Shown here: piece by piece, positions 1-9,741 of the stretch
Layout: each line of letters starts with the position of its first letter
How positions within the stretch are numbered: position 1 is the first letter of the stretch
Source: Sambucus nigra
Lineage: Eukaryota; Streptophyta; Magnoliopsida; Dipsacales; Adoxaceae
DNA length: 64,000 bases
Assembly: GCA_949130495.1 (NCBI GenBank)
Contig: OX422211.1
Span: 398,407,049-398,471,048 of the forward strand
Direction of reading: 5' to 3'
Made by a program: the position numbers and the translations under genes
The notes under the pieces: model-generated
Seen by the model: only the letters and a program-made list of their open reading frames with translations
What the model was told of the DNA's origin: nothing
The model's database searches: none

Positions 1-2354
1 GCTGGTCCCGTGGGTGGTGTTGGTGCCACCCACGGGGCCGTTCGGGGGCTGTTTCGAGTTTTCACCCTCTAACGCCATGTTTTTAAGCCTAAGTCTAGAA
101 ATATGCAAATTATCATCGTATTATCAAACTGGGAGACCCGCGGCTGCGGGGTCAGTTCCTACGAGTTACGTTGGTCCTGTGGGAGGTGTTGGGGCCACCC
201 ACGGGGCCGTTCGGGGGCTGTTTCGAGTTTTCACCTTTAAACGCCATGTTTTGCTTAAGTCTAGAAATACGCAAATTAACGTAGTACTCTCAAACTGGGA
301 GACCCGCGGCTGCGGGGTCAGTTCCTACGAGTTACGTTGGTCCCGTGGGAGGTGTTGGTACCACCCACGAAGCCGTTCGGGGCAGTTTCGAGTTTTCACC
401 CTCTAACGCCATGTTTTTAAGCCTAAGTGTAGAAATAAGTAAATTACTATCGTATTCACAAACCGGGAGACCCGCGGCTGTGGGGTTAGTTCCTACGAGT
501 TACATTGGTCCCCTGGGAGGTGTTGGTGCCACCCACGGGGCCGTTCGGGGGCTGTTTTGAGTTTTCACCCTCTAACGTCATGTTTTTAAGCCGAAGTCTA
601 GAAATACGCATATTACCGTAGTACTCTCAATTTGGGAGACCCGCGGCTGCGGGGTCAGTTCCTACGAGTTACGTTGGTCCAGTGGCAGGTGTTGGTGCCA
701 CCCACGGGGCCGTTCGGGGGTTGTTTCGAGTTTTCACCTTTTAATGCCAAGTTTTGCTTAAGTCTAGAAATATGCAAATTATCGTCGTATTCTCAAACCG
801 GGAGACCCGCGACTGCGGGGTCAGTTCCTACGAGTTAGGTTGGTCCCATGGGAGGTGTTGGTGCCACCCACAGAGCCGTTCGGGGGGTGTTTCGAGTTTT
901 CACCCTCTAACGCCATGTTTTAAAGCCTAAGTCTAGAAATAAGCAAATTACTGTCGTATTCTCAAATCGGGAGACCCGCGGCTGCGGGGTCAGTTCCTAC
1001 GAGTTACGTTGGTCCCGTGGGAGGTGTTGGTGCCACCCACGGGTCCGTTCGGGGACTGTTTCGAGTTTTCACCATCTAACATCATGTTTTTAAGCCTAAG
1101 TCTAGAAATACGCAAATTACCGTAGTACTCTCAAACAGGGAGACCCGCGACTGCGGGGTCAGTTCCTACGAGTTACATTGGTCTCGTGGGTGGTGTTGGT
1201 GCCACCCACGGGGCCGTTCGGGGGCTGTTTCGAGTTTTCACCCTCTAACGCCAGGTTTTTAAGCCTAAGTCTAGAAATACGCAAATTACCGTCGTATTCT
1301 GAAACCGGGAGACCCTCAGCTGCGGGGTCAGTTCCTACGAGTTACGCTGGTCCCGTGGGTGGTGCTGGTGCCACCCACGGGGCCGTTCGGGGGCTGTTTC
1401 GAGTTTTCACCCTCTAACGCCATGTTTTTAAGCCTAAGTCTAGAAATATGAAAATTATCATCGTATTCTCAAACCGGGAGACCCGCGGCTGCGGGGTCAG
1501 TTCCTACAAGTTACGTTGGTCCTGTGGGAGGTGTTGGTGCCACCCACGGGGCCGTTCGGGGGCTGTTTCGAGATTTCACCTTTTAACGCCATGTTTTGCT
1601 TAAGTCTAGAAATACGCAAATTACCGTAGTACTCTCAAACTGGGAGACCCGCGGCTGCGGGGTCAGTTCCTACGAGTTACGTTGGTCCCGTGGGAGGTGT
1701 TGGTGCCACCCACGGGCCCATTCGGGGGCTATTTCGAGTTTTCACCCTCTAACGTCTTGTTTTTAAGCTTAAGTCTAGAAATACATAAATTACCGTAGTA
1801 CTCTCAAACTGGGAGACCCGCGGCTGCGGGGTCAGTTTCTACGAGTTACGTTGGTCCTGTTGCAGGTGTTGGTGCCACCCACAGGGCCGTTCGGGGGTTG
1901 TCTCGAGTTTTCACCTTTTAATGACATGTTTTGCTTAAGTCTAGAAATATGCAAATTACCGTTGTATTCTCAATCCGGGAGACCCACGACTGCTGGGTCA
2001 GTTCCTACGAGTCATGTTGATCCCGTGGGAGGTGTTGGTACCACCCACGGAGCCGTTCGGGGGCTATTTCGAGTTTTCACCCTCTAATGCTATGTTTTTA
2101 AGCCTAAGTCTAGAAATAAGCAAATTACTGTCGTATTCTCAAACCGGGAGACTCGCGGCTGCGGGGTCAGTTCTACGAGTTACGTTGGTCCCGTGGGAGG
2201 TGTTGGTGCCACCCACGGGTCCGTTCCGGGGACTGTTTCGAGTTTTCACCGTTTAACGCCATGTTTTTAAGCTTAAGTCCAGAAATACAGAAATTACTAT
2301 CTTATTCTCACACCGAGGGACCCGCTGCGGTGGGGTCAGTTTCTATGAGTTACG
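1..2354 (+). repeat. Mixed monomers ahead of the long HOR (copy 1)
   Basis: Fourteen monomers start at 2, 171, 337, 505, 674, 840, 1009, 1178, 1347, 1516, 1682, 1851, 2017 and 2185. Small length changes are visible: one base is missing near 389 (gttcggggcagt) and another near 2172 (gttctacg), and one is extra near 2224 (gttccgggg). The last monomers (1851-2354) resemble the end of the following HOR unit (5712-6215), so the HOR may extend upstream in diverged form. Confidence 0.85.
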
Positions 2355-2694
2355 TTGGTCCTATGGGAGGTGTTGGTGCCACCCACGGTGCCGTTCGGGG
2401 GTTGTTTTGAGTTTTCACCTTTTAACGCCATGTTTTGCTTAAGTCTAGAAATAAGCAAATTACTGTCGTATTCTCAAATCGGGAGACCCGCGGCTGCGGG
2501 GTCAGTTCCTACGAGTTACGTTGGTCCCGTGGTAGGTGTTGGTGCCACCCACGGGGCCGTTCGGGGGCTGTTTCGAGTTTTCACCCTCTAAGGCCATGTT
2601 TTTAAGCCTAAGTCTAGAAATACGCAAATTACCGTCGTATTCTCAAACCGGGAGACCCTCAGCTGCGGGGTCAGTTCCTACGAGTTACGCTGGT

Positions 2695-2724
2695 CCCGTG
2701 GGTGGTGTTGGTGCCACCCACGGG
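2695..2724. repeat. Inverted repeat (dyad) inside the monomer, perfect example
   Basis: The arms are cccgtgggtgg (2695-2705) and ccacccacggg (2714-2724). They are perfectly complementary over 11 bp around an 8-base loop, with one further possible T-G pair. Most monomers have cccgtgggagg in the left arm, which leaves a single A-A mismatch in the stem. The ggtgg form with full pairing occurs in a subset, for example at 1347, 2690, 5039 and 6551. The dyad therefore recurs about every 168 bp. Whether it binds a protein or extrudes a cruciform cannot be told from sequence. Confidence 0.85.
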
Positions 2725-3867
2725 GCCGTTCGGGGGTTGTTTCGAGTTTTCACCCTCTAAGGCCATGTTTTTAAGCCTAAGTCTAGAAATGAGCAAATTA
2801 CTGTCGTATTCTCAAGTCGGGGGACCCGCGACTGCGGGGTCAGTTCCTACGAGTTACGTTGGTCCCGTGGGAGGTGTTGGTGCCACCCACGGGCCCGTTC
2901 GGGGGCTGTTTCGAGTTTTCACCCTCTAACGTCATGTTTTTAAACCTAAGTCTAGAAATATGCAAATTACCGTAGTAGTCTCAAACTGGGAGACCCGCGA
3001 CTACGGGGTCAGTTCCTACGAGTTACGTTGGTCCCGTGGGAGGTGTTGGTGCCACCCACGGGCCCGTTCGGGGGCTGTTTCGAGTTTTCACCTTTTAATG
3101 CCATGTTTTGCTTAAGTCTAGAAATATGCAAATTACCGTCGTATTCTCAAACTGGGAGACCTGCGACTACGGGGTCAGTTCCTACGAGTTACGTTGGTCC
3201 CGTGTGAGGTGTTGGTGCCACCCACGGAGCCGTTCGGGGGCTGTTTCGAGTTTTCACCCTCTAACGCCATGTTTTTAAGCCTAAGTCTAGAAATAAGCGA
3301 CTTACTGTCGTATTCTCAAATCGGGAGACCCGCGGCTTCGGGGTCAGTTCCTACGAGTTATGTTGGTCCCGTGGGAGGTGTTGGTGCCACCCACGGGGCC
3401 GTTCGAGGACTGTTTCGAGTTTTCACATTTTAACGGCATGTTTTTAAGCTTATGTCTAGAAATATGCAAATTACCGTCTTATTCTCAAACCGAGAAACCC
3501 CCGGCAGCGGGGTCAGTTCCTACGAGTTACGTTGGCCCCATGGGAGGTGTTGGTGCCACCCACGGGGCCGTTCGGGGGCTGTTTCGAGTTTTCACCTTTT
3601 TAACGCCATGTTTTGCTTAAGTCTAGAAATACGCAAATTACCGTCGTATTCTCAAATCGAGAAACCCGCGGCTGCGGGGTCAGTTCCTACGAGTTACGTT
3701 GGTCCCGTGGGAGGTGTTGGTGCCACCCACGGGGCCGTTCAGGGGCTGTTTCGAGTTTTCACCCTCTAACGTCATGTTTTTAAGCCTAAGTCTAGAAATA
3801 TGCTAATTACTGTAGTACTCTCAAACTGGGAGACCCGCGGCTGCGGGGTCAGTTCCTACGAGTTACG

Positions 3868-5038
3868 TTGGTCACGTGGGAGGTGTTGGTGCCACCCACG
3901 GGGCCGTTCTGGGATTGTTTCGTGTTTTCACCTTTTAACGCCATGTTTTACTTAAGTCTTAAAATACACAAATTACCATTGTATTCTCAAACCGGGAAAC
4001 CCTCGGCTGTGGGGTCAGTTCCTACGAGTTACGTTGGTCCTGTGGGTGGTGTTGGTGCCACCCACGGGGCCGTTCGAGGGCTGTTTCCAGTTTTAACCCT
4101 CTAACGCCATGTTTTTAAGCCTAAGTCTAGAAATACGCAAATTATCGTCGTATTCTCAAACCGGGAGGCCCGCGGCTGCGGGGTCAGTTCTTACGAGTTA
4201 CGTTGGCCCTGTTGGAGGTGTTGGTGCCACCCATGGGGCCGTTCGGGGGTTGTTTTGAGATTTCACCTTTTAACGCCATGATTTGCTTAAGTCTAGAAAT
4301 ACGCAAATTACCGTCGTATTCTCAAATCGAGAAACCCGCGGCTGCGGGGTCAGTTCCTACGAGTTACGTTGGTCCCGTGGGAGGTGTTGGTGCCACCCAC
4401 GGGGCCGTTCGGGGGCTGTTTCGAGTTTTCACCCTCTAACGTCATGTTTTTAAGCCTAAGTCTAGAAATATGCAAATTACTGTAGTACTCTCAAACTGGG
4501 AGACCCGCGGCTGCGGGGTCAGTTCCTACGAGTTACGTTGGTCACGTGGGAGGTGTTGGTGCCACCCACGGGGCCGTTCTGGGATTGTTTTGTGTTTTCA
4601 CCTTTTAACGCCATGTTTTACTTAAGTCTAGAAATACACAAATTATCATTGTATTCTCAAACCGGGAAACCCTCGGCTGTGGGGTCAGTTCCTACGAGTT
4701 ACGTTGGTCCCGTGGGTGGTGTTGGTGCCACCCATGGGGCCGTTCGAGGGCTGTTTCGAGTTTTAACCCTCTAACGCCATGTTTTTAAGCCTAAGTCTAG
4801 AAATACGCAAATTATCGTCGTATTCTCAAACCGGGAGGCCCGCGGCTGCGGGGTCAGTTCTTACGAGTTACGTTGGCCCTGTTGGTGGTGTTGGTGCCAC
4901 CCACGGTGTCGTTCAGGGGCTATTTCGAGTTTTCACCTTTTAACGCCATGTTTTGCTTAAGTCTAGAAATACGCAAATTACCGTCGTATTCTCAAACCGG
5001 GAGACCCTCAACTGCGGGGTCAGTTCCTACGAGTTACG
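3868..5038 (+). repeat. 335-bp dimer block inside long HOR unit 1
   Basis: Monomer pairs start at 3868, 4203, 4538 and 4873, exactly 335 bp apart. Pairs one and three (cacgtggg, gttctgggattg, gttttacttaag) resemble each other more than pair two, so a 670-bp tetramer is also present. The same block occurs at 7729-8899, 11255-12425 and at the shifted positions in copy 2. Confidence 0.9.
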
Positions 5039-5376
5039 CTGGTCCCGTGGGTGGTGTTGGTGCCACCCACGGGGCCGTTCGGGGGTTGTTTCGAGTTTTC
5101 ACCCTCTAAGGCCATGTTTTTAAGCCTAAGTCTAGAAATAAGCAAATTACTGTCGTATTCTCAAATCGAGAGACCCGCGACTGCGGGGTCAGTTCCTACG
5201 AGTTACGTTGGTCCCGTGGGAGGTGTTGGTGCCACCCACGGGCCCGTTCGGGGGCTGTTTCGAGTTTTCACCCTCTAACGTCATGTTTTTAAACCTAAGT
5301 CTAGAAATACGCAAATTACCGTAGTAGTCTCAAACTGGGAGACCCGCGACTGCGGGGTCAGTTCCTACGAGTTACG

Positions 5377-5542
5377 TTGGTCCCGTGGGAGGTGTTGGTG
5401 CCACCCACGGGCCCGTTCGGGGGCTGTTTCGAGTTTTCACCTTTTAATGCCATGTTTTGCTTAAGTCTAGAAATATGCAAATTACCGTCGTATTCTCAAA
5501 CTGGGAGACCTGCGACTGCAGCGTCAGTTCCTACTAGTTACG
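5377..5542 (+). repeat. Representative short monomer (166 bp, class B)
   Basis: Class B is recognised by accttttaa followed by gccatgttttgcttaag. It is three bases shorter than class A between gttttcacc and tctagaaa. Many B monomers carry cttaag (AflII) here. The 166-bp spacing to the next monomer start at 5543 is read directly. The boundary is my choice (first t of ttggtcc), since a tandem repeat has no natural start. Confidence 0.9.
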
Positions 5543-5711
5543 TTGGTCCCGTGGGAGGTGTTGGTGCCACCCACGGAGCCGTTCGGGGGCTGTTTCGAGT
5601 TTTCACCCTCTAACGCCATGTTTTTAAGCCTAAGTCTAGAAATAAGCAACTTACTGTCGTATTCTCAAATCGGGAGACTCGCGGCCGCGGGGTCAGTTCC
5701 TACGAGTTACG
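5543..5711 (+). repeat. Representative long monomer (169 bp, class A)
   Basis: Class A reads accctctaa followed by catgtttttaagcctaag, giving a 169-bp unit. Several A subtypes exist. One has gtcatg with a later gtagtactctcaaac (ScaI site), and another has gccatg with aagcaaatta or aagcaactta. This copy carries a NotI site (gcggccgc) at 5681-5688. Alternating B and A monomers gives the 335-bp dimer seen in many blocks. Confidence 0.9.
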
Positions 5712-6215
5712 TTGGTCCCGTGGGAGGTGTTGGTGCCACCCACGGGCCCGTTCGGGGGCTGTTTCGAGTTTTCACCTTTTAATGCCATGTTTTGCTTAAG
5801 TCTAGAAATATGCAAATTACCGTCGTATTCTCAAACTGGGAGACCTGCGACTGCAGGGTCAGTTCCTACTAGTTACGTTGGTCCCGTGGGAGGTGTTGGT
5901 GCCACCCACGGAGCCGTTCGGGGGCTGTTTCGAGTTTTCACCCTCTAACGCCATGTTTTTAAGCCTAAGTCTAGAAATAAGCAACTTACTGTCGTATTCT
6001 CAAATCGGGAGACTCGCGGCCGCGGGGTCAGTTCCTACGAGTTACGTTGGTCCCGTGGGAGGTGTTGGTGCCACCCACGGGTCCGTTCGGGGACTGTTTC
6101 GAGTTTTCACCGTTTAACGCCATGTTTTTAAGCTTAAGTCCAGAAATACAGAAATTACTATCTTATTCTCACACCGAGGGACCCGCTGCTGTGGGGTCAG
6201 TTTCTATGAGTTACG

Positions 6216-9200
6216 TTGGTCCTGTGGGAGGTGTTGGTGCCACCCACGGTGCCGTTCGGGGGTTGTTTTGAGTTTTCACCTTTTAACGCCATGTTTTGCT
6301 TAAGTCTAGAAATAAGCAAATTACTGTCGTATTCTCAAATCGGGAGACCCGCGGCTGCGGGGTCAGTTCCTACGAGTTACGTTGGTCCCGTGGTAGGTGT
6401 TGGTGCCACCCACGGGGCCGTTCGGGGGCTATTTCGAGTTTTCACCCTCTAAGGCCATGTTTTTAAGCCTAAGTCTAGAAATACGCAAATTACCGTCGTA
6501 TTCTCAAACCGGGAGACCCTCAGCTGTGGGGTCAGTTCCTACGAGTTACGCTGGTCCCGTGGGTGGTGTTGGTGCCACCCACGGGGCCGTTCGGGGGTTG
6601 TTTCGAGTTTTCACCCTCTAAGGCCATGTTTTTAAGCCTAAGTCTAGAAATAAGCAAATTACTGTCGTATTCTCAAGTCGGGGGACCCGCGACTGCGGGG
6701 TCAGTTCCTACGAGTTACGTTGGTCCCGTGGGAGGTGTTGGTGCCACCCACGGGCCCGTTCGGGGGCTGTTTCGAGTTTTCACCCTCTAACGTCATGTTT
6801 TTAAACCTAAGTCTAGAAATATGCAAATTACCGTAGTAGTCTCAAACTGGGAGACCCGCGACTACGGGGTCAGTTCCTACGAGTTACGTTGGTCCCGTGG
6901 GAGGTGTTGGTGCCACCCACGGGCCCGTTCGGGGGCTGTTTCGAGTTTTCACCTTTTAATGCCATGTTTTGCTTAAGTCTAGAAATATGCAAATTACCGT
7001 CGTATTCTCAAACTGGGAGACCTGCGACTACGGGGTCAGTTCCTACGAGTTACGTTGGTCCCGTGGGAGGTGTTGGTGCCACCCACGGAGCTGTTCGGGG
7101 GCTGTTTCGAGTTTTCACCCTCTAACGCCATGTTTTTAAGCCTAAGTCTAGAAATAAGCAACTTACTGTCGTATTCTCAAATCGGGAGACCCGCGGCTTC
7201 GGGGTCAGTTCCTACGAGTTATGTTGGTCCCGTGGGAGGTGTTGGTGCCACCCACGGGGCCGTTCGAGGACTGTTTCGAGTTTTCACATTTTAACGGCAT
7301 GTTTTTAAGCTTATGTCTAGAAATATGCAAATTACCGTCTTATTCTCAAACCGAGAAACCCGCGGCAGCGGGGTCAGTTCCTACGAGTTACGTTGGCCCC
7401 ATGGGAGGTGTTGGTGCCACCCACGGGGCCGTTCGGGGGCTGTTTCGAGTTTTCAGCTTTTTAACGCCATGTTTTGCTTAAGTCTAGAAATACGCAAATT
7501 ACCGTCGTATTCTCAAATCGAGAAACCCGCGGCTGCGGGGTCAGTTCCTACGAGTTACGTTGGTCCCGTGGGAGGTGTTGGTGCCACCCACGGGGCCGTT
7601 CAGGGGCTGTTTCGAGTTTTCACCCTCTAACGTCATGTTTTTAAGCCTAAGTCTAGAAATATGCAAATTACTGTAGTACTCTCAAACTGGGAGACCCGCG
7701 GCTGCGGGGTCAGTTCCTACGAGTTACGTTGGTCACGTGGGAGGTGTTGGTGCCACCCACGGGGCCGTTCTGGGATTGTTTCGTGTTTTCACCTTTTAAC
7801 GCCATGTTTTACTTAAGTCTTAAAATACACAAATTACCATTGTATTCTCAAACCGGGAAACCCTCGGCTGTGGGGTCAGTTCCTACGAGTTACGTTGGTC
7901 CTGTGGGTGGTGTTGGTGCCACCCACGGGGCCGTTCGAGGGCTGTTTCCAGTTTTAACCCTCTAACGCCATGTTTTTAAGCCTAAGTCTAGAAATACGCA
8001 AATTATCGTCGTATTCTCAAACCGGGAGGCCCGCGGCTGCGGGGTCAGTTCTTACGAGTTACGTTGGCCCTGTTGGAGGTGTTGGTGCCACCCATGGGGC
8101 CGTTCGGGGGTTGTTTTGAGATTTCACCTTTTAACGCCATGATTTGCTTAAGTCTAGAAATACGCAAATTACCGTCGTATTCTCAAATCGAGAAACCTGC
8201 GGCTGCGGGGTCAGTTCCTACGAGTTACGTTGGTCCCGTGGGAGGTGTTGGTGCCACCCACGGGGCCGTTCGGGGGCTGTTTCGAGTTTTCACCCTCTAA
8301 CGTCATGTTTTTAAGCCTAAGTCTAGAAATATGCAAATTACTGTAGTACTCTCAAACTGGGAGACCCGCGGCTGCGGGGTCAGTTCCTACGAGTTACGTT
8401 GGTCACGTGGGAGGTGTTGGTGCCACCCACGGGGCCGTTCTGGGATTGTTTTGTGTTTTCACCTTTTAACGCCATGTTTTACTTAAGTCTAGAAATACAC
8501 AAATTATCATTGTATTCTCAAACCGGGAAACCCTCGGCTGTGGGGTCAGTTCCTACGAGTTACGTTGGTCCCGTGGGTGGTGTTGGTGCCACCCATGGGG
8601 CCGTTCGAGGGCTTTTTCGAGTTTTAACCCTCTAACGCCATGTTTTTAAGCCTAAGTCTAGAAATACGCAAATTATCGTCGTATTCTCAAACCGGGAGGC
8701 CCGCGGCTGCGGGGTCAGTTCTTACGAGTTACGTTGGCCCTGTTGGTGGTGTTGGTGCCACCCACGGTGTCGTTCAGGGGCTATTTCGAGTTTTCACCTT
8801 TTAACGCCATGTTTTGCTTAAGTCTAGAAATACGCAAATTACCGTCGTATTCTCAAACCGGGAGACCCTCAACTGCGGGGTCAGTTCCTACGAGTTACGC
8901 TGGTCCCGTGGGTGGTGTTGGTGCCACCCACGGGGCCGTTCGGGGGTTGTTTCGAGTTTTCACCCTCTAAGGCCATGTTTTTAAGCCTAAGTCTAGAAAT
9001 AAGCAAATTACTGTCGTATTCTCAAATCGAGAGACCCGCGACTGCGGGGTCAGTTCCTACGAGTTACGTTGGTCCCGTGGGAGGTGTTGGTGCCACCCAC
9101 GGGCCCGTTCGGGGGCTGTTTCGAGTTTTCACCCTCTAACGTCATGTTTTTAAACCTAAGTCTAGAAATACGCAAATTACCGTAGTAGTCTCAAACTGGG

Positions 9201-9741
9201 AGACCCGCGACTGCGGGGTCAGTTCCTACGAGTTACGTTGGTCCCGTGGGAGGTGTTGGTGCCACCCACGGGCCCGTTCGGGGGCTGTTTCGAGTTTTCA
9301 CCTTTTAATGCCATGTTTTGCTTAAGTCTAGAAATATGCAAATTACCGTCGTATTCTCAAACTGGGAGACCTGCGACTGCAGGGTCAGTTCCTACTAGTT
9401 ACGTTGGTCCCGTGGGAGGTGTTGGTGCCACCCACGGAGCCGTTCGGGGGCTGTTTCGAGTTTTCACCCTCTAACGCCATGTTTTTAAGCCTAAGTCTAG
9501 AAATAAGCAACTTACTGTCGTATTCTCAAATCGGGAGACTCGCGGCTGCGGGGTCAGTTCCTACGAGTTACGTTGGTCCCGTGGGAGGTGTTGGTGCCAC
9601 CCACGGGTCCGTTCGGGGACTGTTTCGAGTTTTCACCGTTTAACGCCATGTTTTTAAGCTTAAGTCCAGAAATACAGAAATTACTATCTTATTCTCACAC
9701 CGAGGGACCCGCTGCTGTGGGGTCAGTTTCTATGAGTTACG
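6216..9741 (+). repeat. Long HOR unit 2, 21 monomers, 3526 bp (copy 1)
   Basis: It has the same order as unit 1 up to 9238 but ends B-A-A (9238, 9404, 9573), lacking one 335-bp dimer. Private variants mark this unit: cagcttttt near 7454, gaaacctgcgg near 8194 and gggctttttcgag near 8610. The same three variants are in the equivalent unit of the second superunit copy (36772-40632). Confidence 0.92.

Larger units (their letters stand above)
2355..6215 (+). repeat. Long HOR unit 1, 23 monomers, 3861 bp (copy 1)
   Basis: The monomer order from 2355 recurs from 6216 with constant offset 3861, including landmark monomers. These landmarks are ggtaggtg at 2521, the cacattttaacgg type at 3363, the extra-T type at 3532, the cacgtggg types at 3868 and 4538, and the cagaaatacagaaatt type at 6047. 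The unit ends with a B-A-B-A-A run (5377, 5543, 5712, 5878, 6047) in which a 335-bp dimer is itself tandemly repeated. Confidence 0.93.

Noticed and set aside
14..406. 130-codon open frame (also at 30570-30962) as a gene
   Set aside because: It opens at GTG, spans monomer boundaries, has no regulatory context, and is one of about 200 near-identical frames created by the tandem repeat.
2641..2662. CENP-B-box-like motif in attctcaaaccgggaga
   Set aside because: Only the cggga end resembles the box. The ttcg half is missing and the spacing is too short.
3452..3769. Recurrent 105-codon frames (3452, 7313, 10839, 34008, 37869, 41730) as a gene family
   Set aside because: They are the same repeat read in another frame, possible only because one monomer has an extra T (cctttttaacg). 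The recurrence follows the HOR, not selection on protein.
4090..4106. Telomere-like sequence (ttttaaccctctaacg)
   Set aside because: It is a single imperfect match inside each monomer of one type, not tandem cccta repeats.
5377..5613. Recurrent 78-79-codon frames as small proteins
   Set aside because: They begin at TTG (ttggtcccgtgg), run into the next monomer and stop at its taa. No ATG start or coding signature is seen.
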